From: Psychroserpens ponticola
Lineage (GTDB): Bacteria; Bacteroidota; Bacteroidia; Flavobacteriales; Flavobacteriaceae
Length of the DNA stretch: 64,000 nucleotides
Direction: 5' to 3'
Assembly (NCBI RefSeq): GCF_023556315.2
Contig: NZ_CP116221.1
Span: 2,801,001-2,865,000, forward strand
Of the stretch, positions 25,604-34,648 are shown piece after piece; position 1 is the stretch's first letter; every line of letters starts with the position of its first letter. The notes beneath the pieces were generated by a model that had not been told where the DNA came from, ran no database searches, and saw only the letters and a list, made by a program, of their open reading frames with translations. Position numbers and translations under genes: made by a program.

Positions 25604-26656
25604 TTAATTGATAGGTGCTGTTCCTTCGCCTAAGGTGCCTTCTTTAAACCATACCTCAGCATAACATCCATTTGCATATTGTTTTGCTATATCACCATCA
25701 TAAGTTTCTGAACCAGTACTCCATACCATATTGTCTTCTGGATTTTTTCCATTCGTCTGATTATATGCACCTTGTTTAAAATTTTGCAATTCACCAGCAT
25801 AAGCACTTTCACGCTCTAAACCATCACGACCAATAGATGCATATAACGTTTTAATTTGTTGTGGCAGTGCTTTAGTAAACTCTGATTTTATTAAACTTTT
25901 GGTAAAGGTTTTAGTGTTATGACCTTCTCTTGTAAATGTCAAATACATTATACCTTCATATACGTTTATTTCGTAACTGAATTCTTCACCTAAAGCAATT
26001 CCATCTATAGGTTCTTCAGGATATGTATTTGGGCTGGTGCCAATAACAGACATGTCATTTCCCCAAACTGCTGTTGAATAATCCCATCTACCAGAATTAT
26101 CATCTCCAGCGGTATTAATTTCGTAATTCCAATACACCGAACCATTCTTATGTCCAGGAAATTTTTTATAAAAGATTTTTAAAGGTTCGTTTTCGTGCCC
26201 TTCAGTACCATGAATTTGTCCAACTACAACAGCATATGAAGCAGCAACTCTAGCATCACCAGAAGTAGAAACATGTTGCACTTTAAGTGTTCCAGTTAAT
26301 TTGCCACCTTCCATGGTTTTCCAATGTTTTTTTTGACTCATTTCTGTTCTTGTATTACTTGATGTTCTAGACGTTATACCAGAGTTTGGTGTTTTATATA
26401 CAACCCAATCTGTTTTCCCATCATTTGTAACATAGAAAAAATCTTTGTGTTCCGAATTAACTAAGTTTTCCATTTTAGTGCCATCTCCACAAAGGATGCT
26501 GAATTCGTCTAAAAATGGAAGCACATCGCTTGGATGTTTTTTAAGGTCTTCCGTTTTAATAGGTGTTTCTGAAATTATATCAGAAGTCGTTTTAGAATCA
26601 TTCTTACAAGCAATAAATGCTAGAAATGTAACTGTAATAACTATTATTTTTTTCAT
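25604..26656 (-). CDS. PL7 alginate lyase, likely exolytic (AlyA5-like)
   Basis: A 350-residue lipoprotein (lipobox AFIAC, Cys17). PL7 motifs appear in diverged form: RTEM at 103-106, QIHG at 147-150 and FKQGAYNQ at 293-300. The larger size and the variant RTEMSQ/NFKQGAYNQ motifs resemble PL7 subfamily 5, whose described member AlyA5 is exolytic. The C-terminal segment after the last motif (about 50 residues) is longer than in the other two PL7 proteins here. It sits 13 bp after the M23-like gene and 11 bp before the GntK-Gnd fusion. The exolytic mode is inferred from subfamily resemblance only. Confidence 0.85.
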   Translation of the reverse strand: MKKIIVITVTFLAFIACKNDSKTTSDIISETPIKTEDLKKHPSDVLPFLDEFSILCGDGTKMENLVNSEHKDFFYVTNDGKTDWVVYKTPNSGITSRTSSNTRTEMSQKKHWKTMEGGKLTGTLKVQHVSTSGDARVAASYAVVVGQIHGTEGHENEPLKIFYKKFPGHKNGSVYWNYEINTAGDDNSGRWDYSTAVWGNDMSVIGTSPNTYPEEPIDGIALGEEFSYEINVYEGIMYLTFTREGHNTKTFTKSLIKSEFTKALPQQIKTLYASIGRDGLERESAYAGELQNFKQGAYNQTNGKNPEDNMVWSTGSETYDGDIAKQYANGCYAEVWFKEGTLGEGTAPIN

Positions 26657-26669
26657 ATTACTCTCTTAA

Positions 26670-27614
26670 TTAATTCTTTAACCTTTTCAAATACTTTTTC
26701 TTTTCTCTCTTAGAAAATTCTTTATAAAATATCTCTTCATTAAATTCAGAAGTATATATTTTCTTATTCTCTAATTGTACGGAACCATTTGAAGTCTTAA
26801 AATAGGGCATTATAAATTTTTTACCTTTTTCGGCATCTTTTAATTTTCTATGTTCATTATATATCGTCTCATTATCTGAAATATAAAACTGTCGAAATAT
26901 AAAAGAATACATGTTATCATAATTATTACTAATCGCGCCTAATTTAGTATGAGGATAAACTTCTTGGCCAAGATTAACAAAAATACCATCCTTTAAAAAC
27001 CCAAAATAACTAGCTATTGTGCCATCTAAATGTTCTATTGTGATGGAATTAGATTTTGTTGTGACTCGTTTACCTTTAGTACTATTATTATCAAATTCAT
27101 CTCTAACTTTAATAATCGTTCCTCTTCTCATACATAAGACAGTGTCTGAGGTTTTACTATAAAATTTTAAAGAATACCAACTTGTGTTTTTGTCACTTTC
27201 TAGAAATTTTTCGCCATAGAAGTCTTTGTTCACTATTGCACCAACTTTTGAACCTGTTTTAAAAGGAAGCACATATTGAAATAAGCTATCGACTTCAGGA
27301 TTTGGCTCACCCATTGTATATTTATACTTATAAGTGAATCTAATTCCTTTGTCTTTATTTAAAGGTCTTAAAGTAAATAAACGACCTGAAGATTGCTTAA
27401 GCACTTTTTTAAAAGTAGGTCTATTCGCATTTTCTAGATTATCGAGTTCAAGAATAATATAGTAACTTCCTGGCAGGCTTTTTTCATATAAAAAATCTAT
27501 GCTGTTATCAGAATTTCTTTCAGTTTTAACTTTTATTGTCTTGTCTTGAGCAAATAGGTTGAAGTTAAATGCAAGTCCAACTGAAACATATAAAAGTAAC
27601 TTTAAATATTTCAT
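26670..27614 (-). CDS. M23/LytM-like secreted protein lacking catalytic histidines
   Basis: A 314-residue exported protein (signal peptide ending near LFAQ). Residues 165-230 resemble the core of M23 peptidases (NSITIEHLDGTIASYFGFL followed by VNLGQEVYPHTKLG). The zinc ligands are missing: no HxxxD precedes the core, the Tyr-x-His-Leu position reads YFGFL, and the final HxH position reads SFIF. It should be inactive as a peptidase. The N-terminal 120 residues are a separate beta-rich region and the C-terminus is very basic (KREKKKYLKRLKN). It overlaps the upstream PL6 gene by 1 bp and precedes a PL7 gene by 13 bp. A binding or scaffold role is possible but unproven. Confidence 0.65.
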   Translation of the reverse strand: MKYLKLLLYVSVGLAFNFNLFAQDKTIKVKTERNSDNSIDFLYEKSLPGSYYIILELDNLENANRPTFKKVLKQSSGRLFTLRPLNKDKGIRFTYKYKYTMGEPNPEVDSLFQYVLPFKTGSKVGAIVNKDFYGEKFLESDKNTSWYSLKFYSKTSDTVLCMRRGTIIKVRDEFDNNSTKGKRVTTKSNSITIEHLDGTIASYFGFLKDGIFVNLGQEVYPHTKLGAISNNYDNMYSFIFRQFYISDNETIYNEHRKLKDAEKGKKFIMPYFKTSNGSVQLENKKIYTSEFNEEIFYKEFSKREKKKYLKRLKN

Positions 27615-29941
27615 TAATACATCAGTTTCATTACTAAATTTTCTTCTGTTTTTATTTGCCCTGAATTTGATAAACTATTATCAGATTCTATATTATTTTT
27701 TGCTCCCCATAAAATGGAAACAAATTCAACGGCATTATTTTTAAATGTGTTATTAGCAATATTTACATTTACAATACCTCTATGGTTTAGTAGAATTTTA
27801 TTTTTCTCTTTTGCACCGCAGTTAGTAAACTCACTATTGGTTACTAAAAGATTTCCTCCAATAGTAGACTCATCATATCCTCCTCTGTAATAATCAATAA
27901 CATTTGCTTTTACATTATTAAAATCACAGTTGTTTATGGTTAAATATTCTGTATTATAATCGCCTTTATCGTTCGTTTCTTCAGATAACTCTATACCATT
28001 TTCACAATTTGAAATAATCGTATTTTCAAAAGTAATCCGTTCGGCAAACGTTTCTTTATAAGCTTTTAAAACATAATTAAAGTTACTTAATTCAGAATTT
28101 AAAACTGTTAATCCAAAATGGTTAGACATGTTCTCTATTAAACTTGCAAACGCATAATTTGTAGCATTTCCTTTTAAATAGATATTGTCAAGTGTAAGAA
28201 AACCTTTAGGATGTAATTGAAACGCAGGAGTATTTTCTTTTCCTGTAAAATAGAGTATGACTTTAGATTTGTCTATCGTTTTAATGGTGATTTTCTTATT
28301 AATGACTAATGATTTTGATAAAACATGTTTTCCTCTATTGATAATAATTATATCTCCATTATTCGCTTCGTCAATTTTAGTTTGCAATTCTTCCGCATTA
28401 GCTGCATTATGTGTTACTGGGTTTTTGTCTTTTATTTCATTAGAAAACCAAGTGGTACCATATTTAGATTTGTCTAATATATTTGGATTAGAAACATCTA
28501 CGCTAAAAGCTGCACCAATACTTGCATTATCTTTTCTAGAATTCCCAAATAAATCGTTTTCAATGTCGTTAAAACCGTAACCGTTGTAGGCTTCTATTTC
28601 ATTTGAAACACCTGTTGGAAGCGATATATTATCTGATATTTTCTTCAAACCTAAAGATGCTTCCACTATACCTTTATTGAAATTTTCAAACGCTACACCT
28701 TGATTATTCACAACATTATTTTTAAATAAAACACCATCTGCTTTGTCGTTTTCGACAACAATTGCTTCTAACCCTTTTTCATTGTAAACAATATTATTAG
28801 CAACTGTAGTCCTAATTGCTCTTGCTGAACGGATTTCAGATTTAGGCAACACATCAGCTTGTGCAATGTTTGTACCCACACCAAATTGCCAAGGCGAACT
28901 ACAATTTACATAAGTGTTATACGCCACAACAACATCTGTAACTTGATTATAACGGTTTAAAGGTGATTTTGGAATCCCATTCATAACTGCTAAAGGGCTT
29001 CTGAAGCTTTTCCCTTTTAGGTTATAGAAATAGTTATTAGTTACCCAATGCCCTGTATTAATGATTCTAATGCCACCATAATTTTCATTTTCACCATCAC
29101 CAATAAAGTAATTTCCGTCTATGGTACAATAATTACCATGACGTGTTACTAAAGAACCTTCACTTTTATAAAACACATTATTTCTGAACTCATTGAAGTT
29201 TGTTTTACTAGAAATCACTTCAACTTCACCGTTGCATTCTTCAAATAAGTTGTTAGAAACCATCGTATGGCTTGGCGACATAGACGTATAACTGTTTCCT
29301 AACTGAATCGTTTCTCCACTTGGACCACCTTTTACAGGCCTTGGTCCAAAATGATTATTTACAATTTGATGGTAATTATTAATACTCTCAATACCTTCTA
29401 TACTTACTCTTACGGTTGGTCCTCTATTAGTTTTCCCAGCGATATAGCAATTACTTAACTCATTATGTCTTCCCCAAAATTGCACCCATAAATCACTTTT
29501 ATCACGCTTAGGTTTGTTGAAATCTTCGATAACACAATTGGTAATTTTACAATGACTAGCGATTTCATCGAGTGTATCTTTATGGCTTATTTTAAAATCT
29601 ATTACAGCACTTGAAGGTGAATATCCGTTTTTAAAATGTAAGCCTTCAACTACTAAATATTCGCCACCAAATTTCAAATACGATTGACCTTCAATAGTAA
29701 CTTTCCCTTCAGTTTCAGCTTTTAAAGTGATCGGTTTATCTTTAGTTCCTTTACCTCTAAATTTAATTTGAACATCGTTCCATATTCCATTTGATAAAAC
29801 AATATTATCTCCAGCTTGACAGGTTTTAATTGCTGTATTTAATTCATCAATATTTGACACTTTAATTTCACTTGCGACTTCTTGATTACCACAAGCCATT
29901 AACAAAATTAAAAGACTAAGACTATATATTATTTTTTTCAT
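27614..29941 (-). CDS. PL6 alginate lyase lipoprotein with a second beta-helix domain
   Basis: A 775-residue lipoprotein (lipobox LLMAC, Cys17) paralogous to the PL6 at 19937-22282. The catalytic pair is at the same positions, Lys246 (VISSKTN) and Arg267 (VTRHGN), in a beta-helix of about 30-420, followed by a second beta-helix at about 500-750. It carries a lipid anchor, whereas its paralogue has an ordinary signal peptide, so the two may act at different places. It overlaps the M23-like gene by one base (TAATG). An intrinsic terminator lies between it and the upstream lamin-tail gene, so it either has its own weak promoter or depends on read-through. Confidence 0.92.
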   Translation of the reverse strand: MKKIIYSLSLLILLMACGNQEVASEIKVSNIDELNTAIKTCQAGDNIVLSNGIWNDVQIKFRGKGTKDKPITLKAETEGKVTIEGQSYLKFGGEYLVVEGLHFKNGYSPSSAVIDFKISHKDTLDEIASHCKITNCVIEDFNKPKRDKSDLWVQFWGRHNELSNCYIAGKTNRGPTVRVSIEGIESINNYHQIVNNHFGPRPVKGGPSGETIQLGNSYTSMSPSHTMVSNNLFEECNGEVEVISSKTNFNEFRNNVFYKSEGSLVTRHGNYCTIDGNYFIGDGENENYGGIRIINTGHWVTNNYFYNLKGKSFRSPLAVMNGIPKSPLNRYNQVTDVVVAYNTYVNCSSPWQFGVGTNIAQADVLPKSEIRSARAIRTTVANNIVYNEKGLEAIVVENDKADGVLFKNNVVNNQGVAFENFNKGIVEASLGLKKISDNISLPTGVSNEIEAYNGYGFNDIENDLFGNSRKDNASIGAAFSVDVSNPNILDKSKYGTTWFSNEIKDKNPVTHNAANAEELQTKIDEANNGDIIIINRGKHVLSKSLVINKKITIKTIDKSKVILYFTGKENTPAFQLHPKGFLTLDNIYLKGNATNYAFASLIENMSNHFGLTVLNSELSNFNYVLKAYKETFAERITFENTIISNCENGIELSEETNDKGDYNTEYLTINNCDFNNVKANVIDYYRGGYDESTIGGNLLVTNSEFTNCGAKEKNKILLNHRGIVNVNIANNTFKNNAVEFVSILWGAKNNIESDNSLSNSGQIKTEENLVMKLMY

Positions 29942-29983
29942 TTGAAATGATATAAGATTTATTTAAGTGTCTACTAAAAATAC

Positions 29984-30016
29984 AAAAAGCCTTTTTAGTA
30001 TTACAAAAGGCTTTTT
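29984..30016 (-). terminator. Intrinsic terminator after the lamin-tail gene
   Basis: Perfect 12-bp stem AAAAAGCCTTTT/AAAAGGCTTTTT with a 9-nt loop. On the minus strand it ends in GGCTTTTT and a T-rich tail. It lies 19 bp after the stop of the 30035-31039 gene and before the lipoprotein PL6 gene, so it should reduce transcription into the PL6-M23-PL7-GntK/Gnd-Nramp genes. Confidence 0.82.
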
Positions 30017-30034
30017 GAAGTTGCTAAAATCAAA

Positions 30035-31039
30035 TTATTCTATAATAATTTTTTTAGTAATACTATTTCCGTTAGCATTTATTTTTAAGAAATAAACACC
30101 ATTATTCAATATAGAAATATCTAAACGATTATTTGTTAATTCATTTTGAGAAAGCACATTCTTTCCTAAAATATCATAAACTGTAATAGAAGTAATCTCT
30201 ACAGAATTTGATTCAACAGTAATAAAATCATTTGCAGGATTTGGATAAACTTTGAATTTAGAAGCTGCAAAGCTATTTACTGATAATGCTGGATTTGCAT
30301 CATTTGCAGAACCTGGAGTTCCTATTTGATCACTAGCACTAACGTCATCATAAACATTAGTTGAAAATGCCCAATATAATGGATTGTCATTATCGGTAGC
30401 AGTTAAAAAATTCGCATCTAATTGAAACGATTTTCTTGAACCTTGATCTTGAGCTGGAAATCCAGTACTAGCAGTTATTGAGTTTCCATTGGCATAACTA
30501 CATGCTTCTCCATTAGTTATCCAATTGTCATAACCGTAATCATAATGCACTTCATCTACTACTGTAGTCCCATCTGCTTTATAAATTATTAATCCATCAG
30601 GACAATTATCATCACCAGCATCAGAATAAGAACTTTCATTATTGAAGCTAGGCTTTTTATAATCATATTGATAATCAAAAACATGTCCTCCTTGTGCATC
30701 AGGAACTTTAAAGCCTGATAAACTCGCATAAGAATGCGCAGGAATACTAAAAGCACCCATAATTGTCTGGTTACCGTTAATATCTTCTAAAATCCAACCT
30801 GTCATATCTACCGCAGAAGCTGTTGTATTATAAATTTCAAACCATTCTGTATGTCCTTCGTTTGGCGTAGTATTATCATTGCTATTTTCAGGGTAAGCTA
30901 TTAAAGCTGCATCAAGAGCTTCTTGAGTTGGCTTTAAGGGTCTGTTGTAAATTTCGGTGACAATGACTTCTCCACTCTGTTGTGCAAAAGACAAAGCCAT
31001 TGAAAATACTAAGGCTAATAAAAGTAATTTTGTTTTCAT
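30035..31039 (-). CDS. Lamin-tail-domain protein with type IX secretion sorting tail
   Basis: A 334-residue secreted protein. Signal peptide to about residue 19 (LSFAQQ). A lamin-tail domain (LTD, an Ig-like fold) covers about 22-230, with the EWFEIYNTTASAVDMTGWIL motif. The C-terminal 75 residues are a type A sorting domain (VYPNPANDFITV, ITVYDILGK, LDISILNNGVYFLKI), which directs export through the type IX system and surface attachment or release. No catalytic domain is visible. It lies between two lyase genes, 25 bp after the distal PL7, which suggests a surface role in alginate binding or adhesion, but this is inference from position. Confidence 0.85.
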   Translation of the reverse strand: MKTKLLLLALVFSMALSFAQQSGEVIVTEIYNRPLKPTQEALDAALIAYPENSNDNTTPNEGHTEWFEIYNTTASAVDMTGWILEDINGNQTIMGAFSIPAHSYASLSGFKVPDAQGGHVFDYQYDYKKPSFNNESSYSDAGDDNCPDGLIIYKADGTTVVDEVHYDYGYDNWITNGEACSYANGNSITASTGFPAQDQGSRKSFQLDANFLTATDNDNPLYWAFSTNVYDDVSASDQIGTPGSANDANPALSVNSFAASKFKVYPNPANDFITVESNSVEITSITVYDILGKNVLSQNELTNNRLDISILNNGVYFLKINANGNSITKKIIIE

Positions 31040-31064
31040 AATAAGCGTGTTTAAAGATTAATAA

Positions 31065-31979
31065 TTAATGTGTAATATTTAAATTGTAATATTTTATATA
31101 AGAAAATGCATCTTCATCTGTAGATCCTAAATAGTTACCAGCTTTAAAGTAATTCTCGTAAGGCCATTTATCTAAACTCACATCTTCATAAACAAAAGTG
31201 TCCTCGTCGTTAAGTTGCACTTCAATTCTTGCATTGCTAGCAGTAATTCTAAAGTGAAAAGCTTCAAAGCCTACGTAACCTAAATTCACTTTAATATCTG
31301 TCCAAGTTTCATTTGAAGTTTCTAATAAATCGTCACCATCAGTACTTTCATCAATTAGTGATTTTTTGTGACACCAAACAAAACCATCTTTCCAATAAAT
31401 TTTAATTAGAGGCGGTCCATTATTAGATGAAAATCCATGAAGATTCATATCTTCTTCAGAAATAATTCCGTGAATTTGCATAACAATAACCTTATGATAG
31501 TTTTCACTAGAGCCATTATTTTCGGAAATAGAATCGACTTTCAACCTACCAACCATTTCACCACCTTCTAAAAGTGTCCAATTTTCTCGAGCATTATCAG
31601 GATTTATAAGCTCTCTTAATTCTGTTCTTGAATATGAACTATTTGTAGTTGAAACATCAGGAAATGTATAAAACACCAACGAACTATCTGAAACATCATC
31701 ATACATATAAGGTTTCACAGATTCCAAGTTTTGGTATCCAAAATCAATTAACAAATCAGGTTGATATTCATCTGGACCTCCATTATTATTTTCATCTACT
31801 GGCAATGTTACTTTCCAATTTGAGAAATTAATTTCAGCATAAACAATTGGTTCTTCATCTGTGTCATCATCATTTTTATCAACAATAATTTTTCCATTAG
31901 TAATTGAATTCTCATTCTTAGAACAAGAATAAAACACGAATAGAAACGTTGAAATAATTATGAATAAAAATGCTTTCAT
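31065..31979 (-). CDS. PL7 alginate lyase lipoprotein, first gene of the distal lyase operon
   Basis: A 304-residue lipoprotein (Cys19 in FYSC) starting at the ATG at 31979; the upstream in-frame TTG at 31982 is rejected because it abuts the operator. PL7 motifs: RTELR at 118-122, QIHG at 168-171, YFKAGNYLG at 277-285. It is closest in this window to the PL7 at 10532-11431 but has an acidic linker (DKNDDDTDEEP) where that one has a lysine run. The lipobox suggests attachment to the outer membrane. Its promoter carries tandem TTGGTNNACCA boxes, so it is co-regulated with susC and the PL6-PL17-kdgF operon. Confidence 0.92.
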   Translation of the reverse strand: MKAFLFIIISTFLFVFYSCSKNENSITNGKIIVDKNDDDTDEEPIVYAEINFSNWKVTLPVDENNNGGPDEYQPDLLIDFGYQNLESVKPYMYDDVSDSSLVFYTFPDVSTTNSSYSRTELRELINPDNARENWTLLEGGEMVGRLKVDSISENNGSSENYHKVIVMQIHGIISEEDMNLHGFSSNNGPPLIKIYWKDGFVWCHKKSLIDESTDGDDLLETSNETWTDIKVNLGYVGFEAFHFRITASNARIEVQLNDEDTFVYEDVSLDKWPYENYFKAGNYLGSTDEDAFSYIKYYNLNITH

Positions 31980-31983
31980 CAAA

Positions 31984-32035
31984 TTGGTTAACCAGTTTGG
32001 TTTACCAAATATATAAATAATTATGAAATATGCAA
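31984..32035 (-). promoter_or_regulatory. Promoter of the distal PL7 operon with tandem operators
   Basis: On the minus strand TTG (plus 32033-32035), a 19-nt spacer and TATATTTG (plus 32006-32013). Boxes TTGGTTAACCA (31984-31994) and TTGGTTTACCA (31997-32007) are 13 bp apart, the upstream one touching the -7 element. The geometry equals that of the susC promoter. Confidence 0.82.
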
Positions 32036-32209
32036 ATTATAAGCAAAATTTTAAAGAATTCGCATAAATCATTTGGACACAAAATCAAGTTAGCAACAAA
32101 AGCTATATTAGGGATTAAATACTTTCAAATTGAATTAATATTTTTGTCTTTTTTAAAAAAGAAGAATAACGTCATAAATGACTAAAACAGATTAAAAAAA
32201 ATCATTCTA

Positions 32210-34519
32210 TTAATTATCTTTTTTCTTTTTCTTCAAAAAAGAAAAGATCCCTTTCCTTTGTTTCTTTTTGTCTTTTGCTTCAGAATCAAATTCACGTTCC
32301 TTCTTATCCTTAGTAAAGAGTCGCTTTAAAAATCCATCACGCTTTTCAGGATCGCAATCTAGAGCTGCTGCAACGTCCTCTGAAGGAATTTCAAACTTAG
32401 CTTTTGTAATCGCATTAAATTTTGAATCAGCATTCATCTGCTTTAAAAATAAAGCTACAATAGGTAATGCTGAATTTGCACCTTGACCAATAGACGTATT
32501 ACTAAAACCGATGCGATGATCGTCATTACCAACCCAAGATGCCATGACTAAATTTGGACTCAAACCTACAAACCAACCGTCTTTATTGTTTTGTGTGGTT
32601 CCTGTTTTTCCAGCTAAATCATTATTTAAGCCATATGTGCTTCTGATGCGTTTTGCAGATCCTGTATTAATTGTAGATTTCATCATTTCAATCATGATTT
32701 GCCTTGTGTCTTCTGAAAAAGCTTCAGTGCCTATGTAACGATTTGATTGTTCGTAAATAATGTTCCCAGATTTATCTTCTATTTTGGTAATATAAAAGGG
32801 TTTTGAAACATGACCTTCATTAGCAAAACTAGTATATGCGCTTACCAATTCTAACATAGATAATTGTCCAGTTCCTAAAGCCACAGATGGTACTTTAGGC
32901 AAATCTGATTGTATTCCCATACGTTTGGCTTGCTCAAGAACAGCCTCTATACCAACATCTTCAAGAACTTTTACAGCTATGGTATTTACAGATTCACTTA
33001 ACGCTTTTTCAAATGAATAATTAAGATATCGATCTGCTTCTTCTTTACCTCCATTAGTTGGTGTCCAGTCTTTTTGATTGGTATAGGTAATTTCTTTTAT
33101 CGGATAATACGTACAAGCATCCATTCCTTTTTCTATAGCAGCTGTATACACAATAGGTTTAAATGTTGAGCCAATTTGACGCTTTGAAGCTGAAACATGA
33201 TCAAACTTAAACCATTCAAAATCAATACCTCCAACATATGCTTTTACAGCTCCATTATTAGGATTCACAGCAACAAAACCCGTGTTTAAAAACTTCATCA
33301 TGTGTTGCAAACTATCAATAACTGAAGCGTCTTTTAGGATCTCACCTTCCCAAGAAAACAAGTTCATTTTTGTTTTTGTACTTAAAGAATCTATGATGCC
33401 TTTATCGCTCCATTTTTGTTTTTTCAAACGCTTGTATAATGGTAAACTCCTAATTCGTTTTTCAATCAAAGCAGTGTTTGAAATCCAAGGCGCTTTCTTT
33501 CCATATGAAGTTTCTAATTGCGACTGCAAAGATGCCATATGTTGCTGCATTGCACTTTCAGCATAGCGTTGCATATCGAGATCTAAAGTGGTATGAATTT
33601 TCAATCCATCTTTATACAGATTATACGTTTCACTATTCTGTTGAGATAAACTATCGAGTATCATCTTTACATCCACTCTAACTTTCTCTCTAAAATATGC
33701 TGCAGCACCTTCAGAGTGGTTAAATTTCCTATACACTACAACTAAAGATGCCTCGCTTGTTTCTTTCCTAACATCATTTACTAAGTAGCCATATTTTTCC
33801 ATTTGTTGCAAAACAACATCACGTCTTAACTGACTTCGTTCAGGAAATAATCTCGGATTATAACTATGAGGTGCTTTTAAGGTTCCTATTAATGTTGCGC
33901 ATTGTGATAGATTGAGATCTTTAGTTGACGTACTAAAAAAACGTTGTGAAGCACTTTCTATTCCGAAGACATTTTCGCTAAATGGGACTGTGTTCAAATA
34001 CATAGCAATGATATCTTCCTTTGAATACAAATCCTCAAAACGTATTGCAAGAATCATCTCTTTAGTTTTAATAACTGGCATAGTAAACCAGCCATGATTC
34101 TCTCTTCCGTAGATATTTTTTGCTAATTGCTGACTAATGGTACTTCCACCACCTGAAGAATTATCTTGCAATAAAATAGTTTTAAAAAACACACGTAATA
34201 AGCTTGTATAATCAATCCCATTATGTTCATAAAACCTAACATCTTCGGTAGCTAACAATGCATTCACCAGATGCTTAGGAAGGTCATTAAACTGTACACT
34301 TTGTCTGTCAAAAATGAAATATTTCCCTAACAACTCTTGATTAGCATCCAATAATACGCTAGCTTCAGCTTGTTTAATATTTGAAATATCATCTTTAGAA
34401 GGCAACTTTCCCCAAAACCCAAAATACACTGAACACCAGAATAGTAAAAATAAAATGATTCCACTTAATGACAATTTAAGCAACCATTTGAACCAGGATT
34501 TCTTGAATTTGAAACTCAT
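32210..34519 (-). CDS. mrcA: Penicillin-binding protein 1A, bifunctional
   Basis: A 769-residue class A PBP. One membrane anchor (about 14-35) is followed by a GT51 glycosyltransferase domain with catalytic Glu92 in TEDVRFYEHNG and GGSTISQQLAKN at 124-135. The transpeptidase domain has SxxK at 451-454 (STFK), SVN at 510-512 and KTGTT at 638-642. It polymerises and cross-links peptidoglycan in the periplasm. The C-terminus is a lysine-rich tail. It lies outside the alginate locus, 226 bp from the distal PL7 start on the same strand, and is a housekeeping gene. Confidence 0.95.
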   Translation of the reverse strand: MSFKFKKSWFKWLLKLSLSGIILFLLFWCSVYFGFWGKLPSKDDISNIKQAEASVLLDANQELLGKYFIFDRQSVQFNDLPKHLVNALLATEDVRFYEHNGIDYTSLLRVFFKTILLQDNSSGGGSTISQQLAKNIYGRENHGWFTMPVIKTKEMILAIRFEDLYSKEDIIAMYLNTVPFSENVFGIESASQRFFSTSTKDLNLSQCATLIGTLKAPHSYNPRLFPERSQLRRDVVLQQMEKYGYLVNDVRKETSEASLVVVYRKFNHSEGAAAYFREKVRVDVKMILDSLSQQNSETYNLYKDGLKIHTTLDLDMQRYAESAMQQHMASLQSQLETSYGKKAPWISNTALIEKRIRSLPLYKRLKKQKWSDKGIIDSLSTKTKMNLFSWEGEILKDASVIDSLQHMMKFLNTGFVAVNPNNGAVKAYVGGIDFEWFKFDHVSASKRQIGSTFKPIVYTAAIEKGMDACTYYPIKEITYTNQKDWTPTNGGKEEADRYLNYSFEKALSESVNTIAVKVLEDVGIEAVLEQAKRMGIQSDLPKVPSVALGTGQLSMLELVSAYTSFANEGHVSKPFYITKIEDKSGNIIYEQSNRYIGTEAFSEDTRQIMIEMMKSTINTGSAKRIRSTYGLNNDLAGKTGTTQNNKDGWFVGLSPNLVMASWVGNDDHRIGFSNTSIGQGANSALPIVALFLKQMNADSKFNAITKAKFEIPSEDVAAALDCDPEKRDGFLKRLFTKDKKEREFDSEAKDKKKQRKGIFSFLKKKKKDN

Positions 34520-34648
34520 TTAATATTATTAGATACTATTATATACGTAAGAAAATTCAGATTCGACGTTTTAATACAGATTTTTTTTCTGAAATATGAT
34601 TCAATTAAAAGTACTTCATTTTAGCAATTAATTGCGTAATTTTCATTT

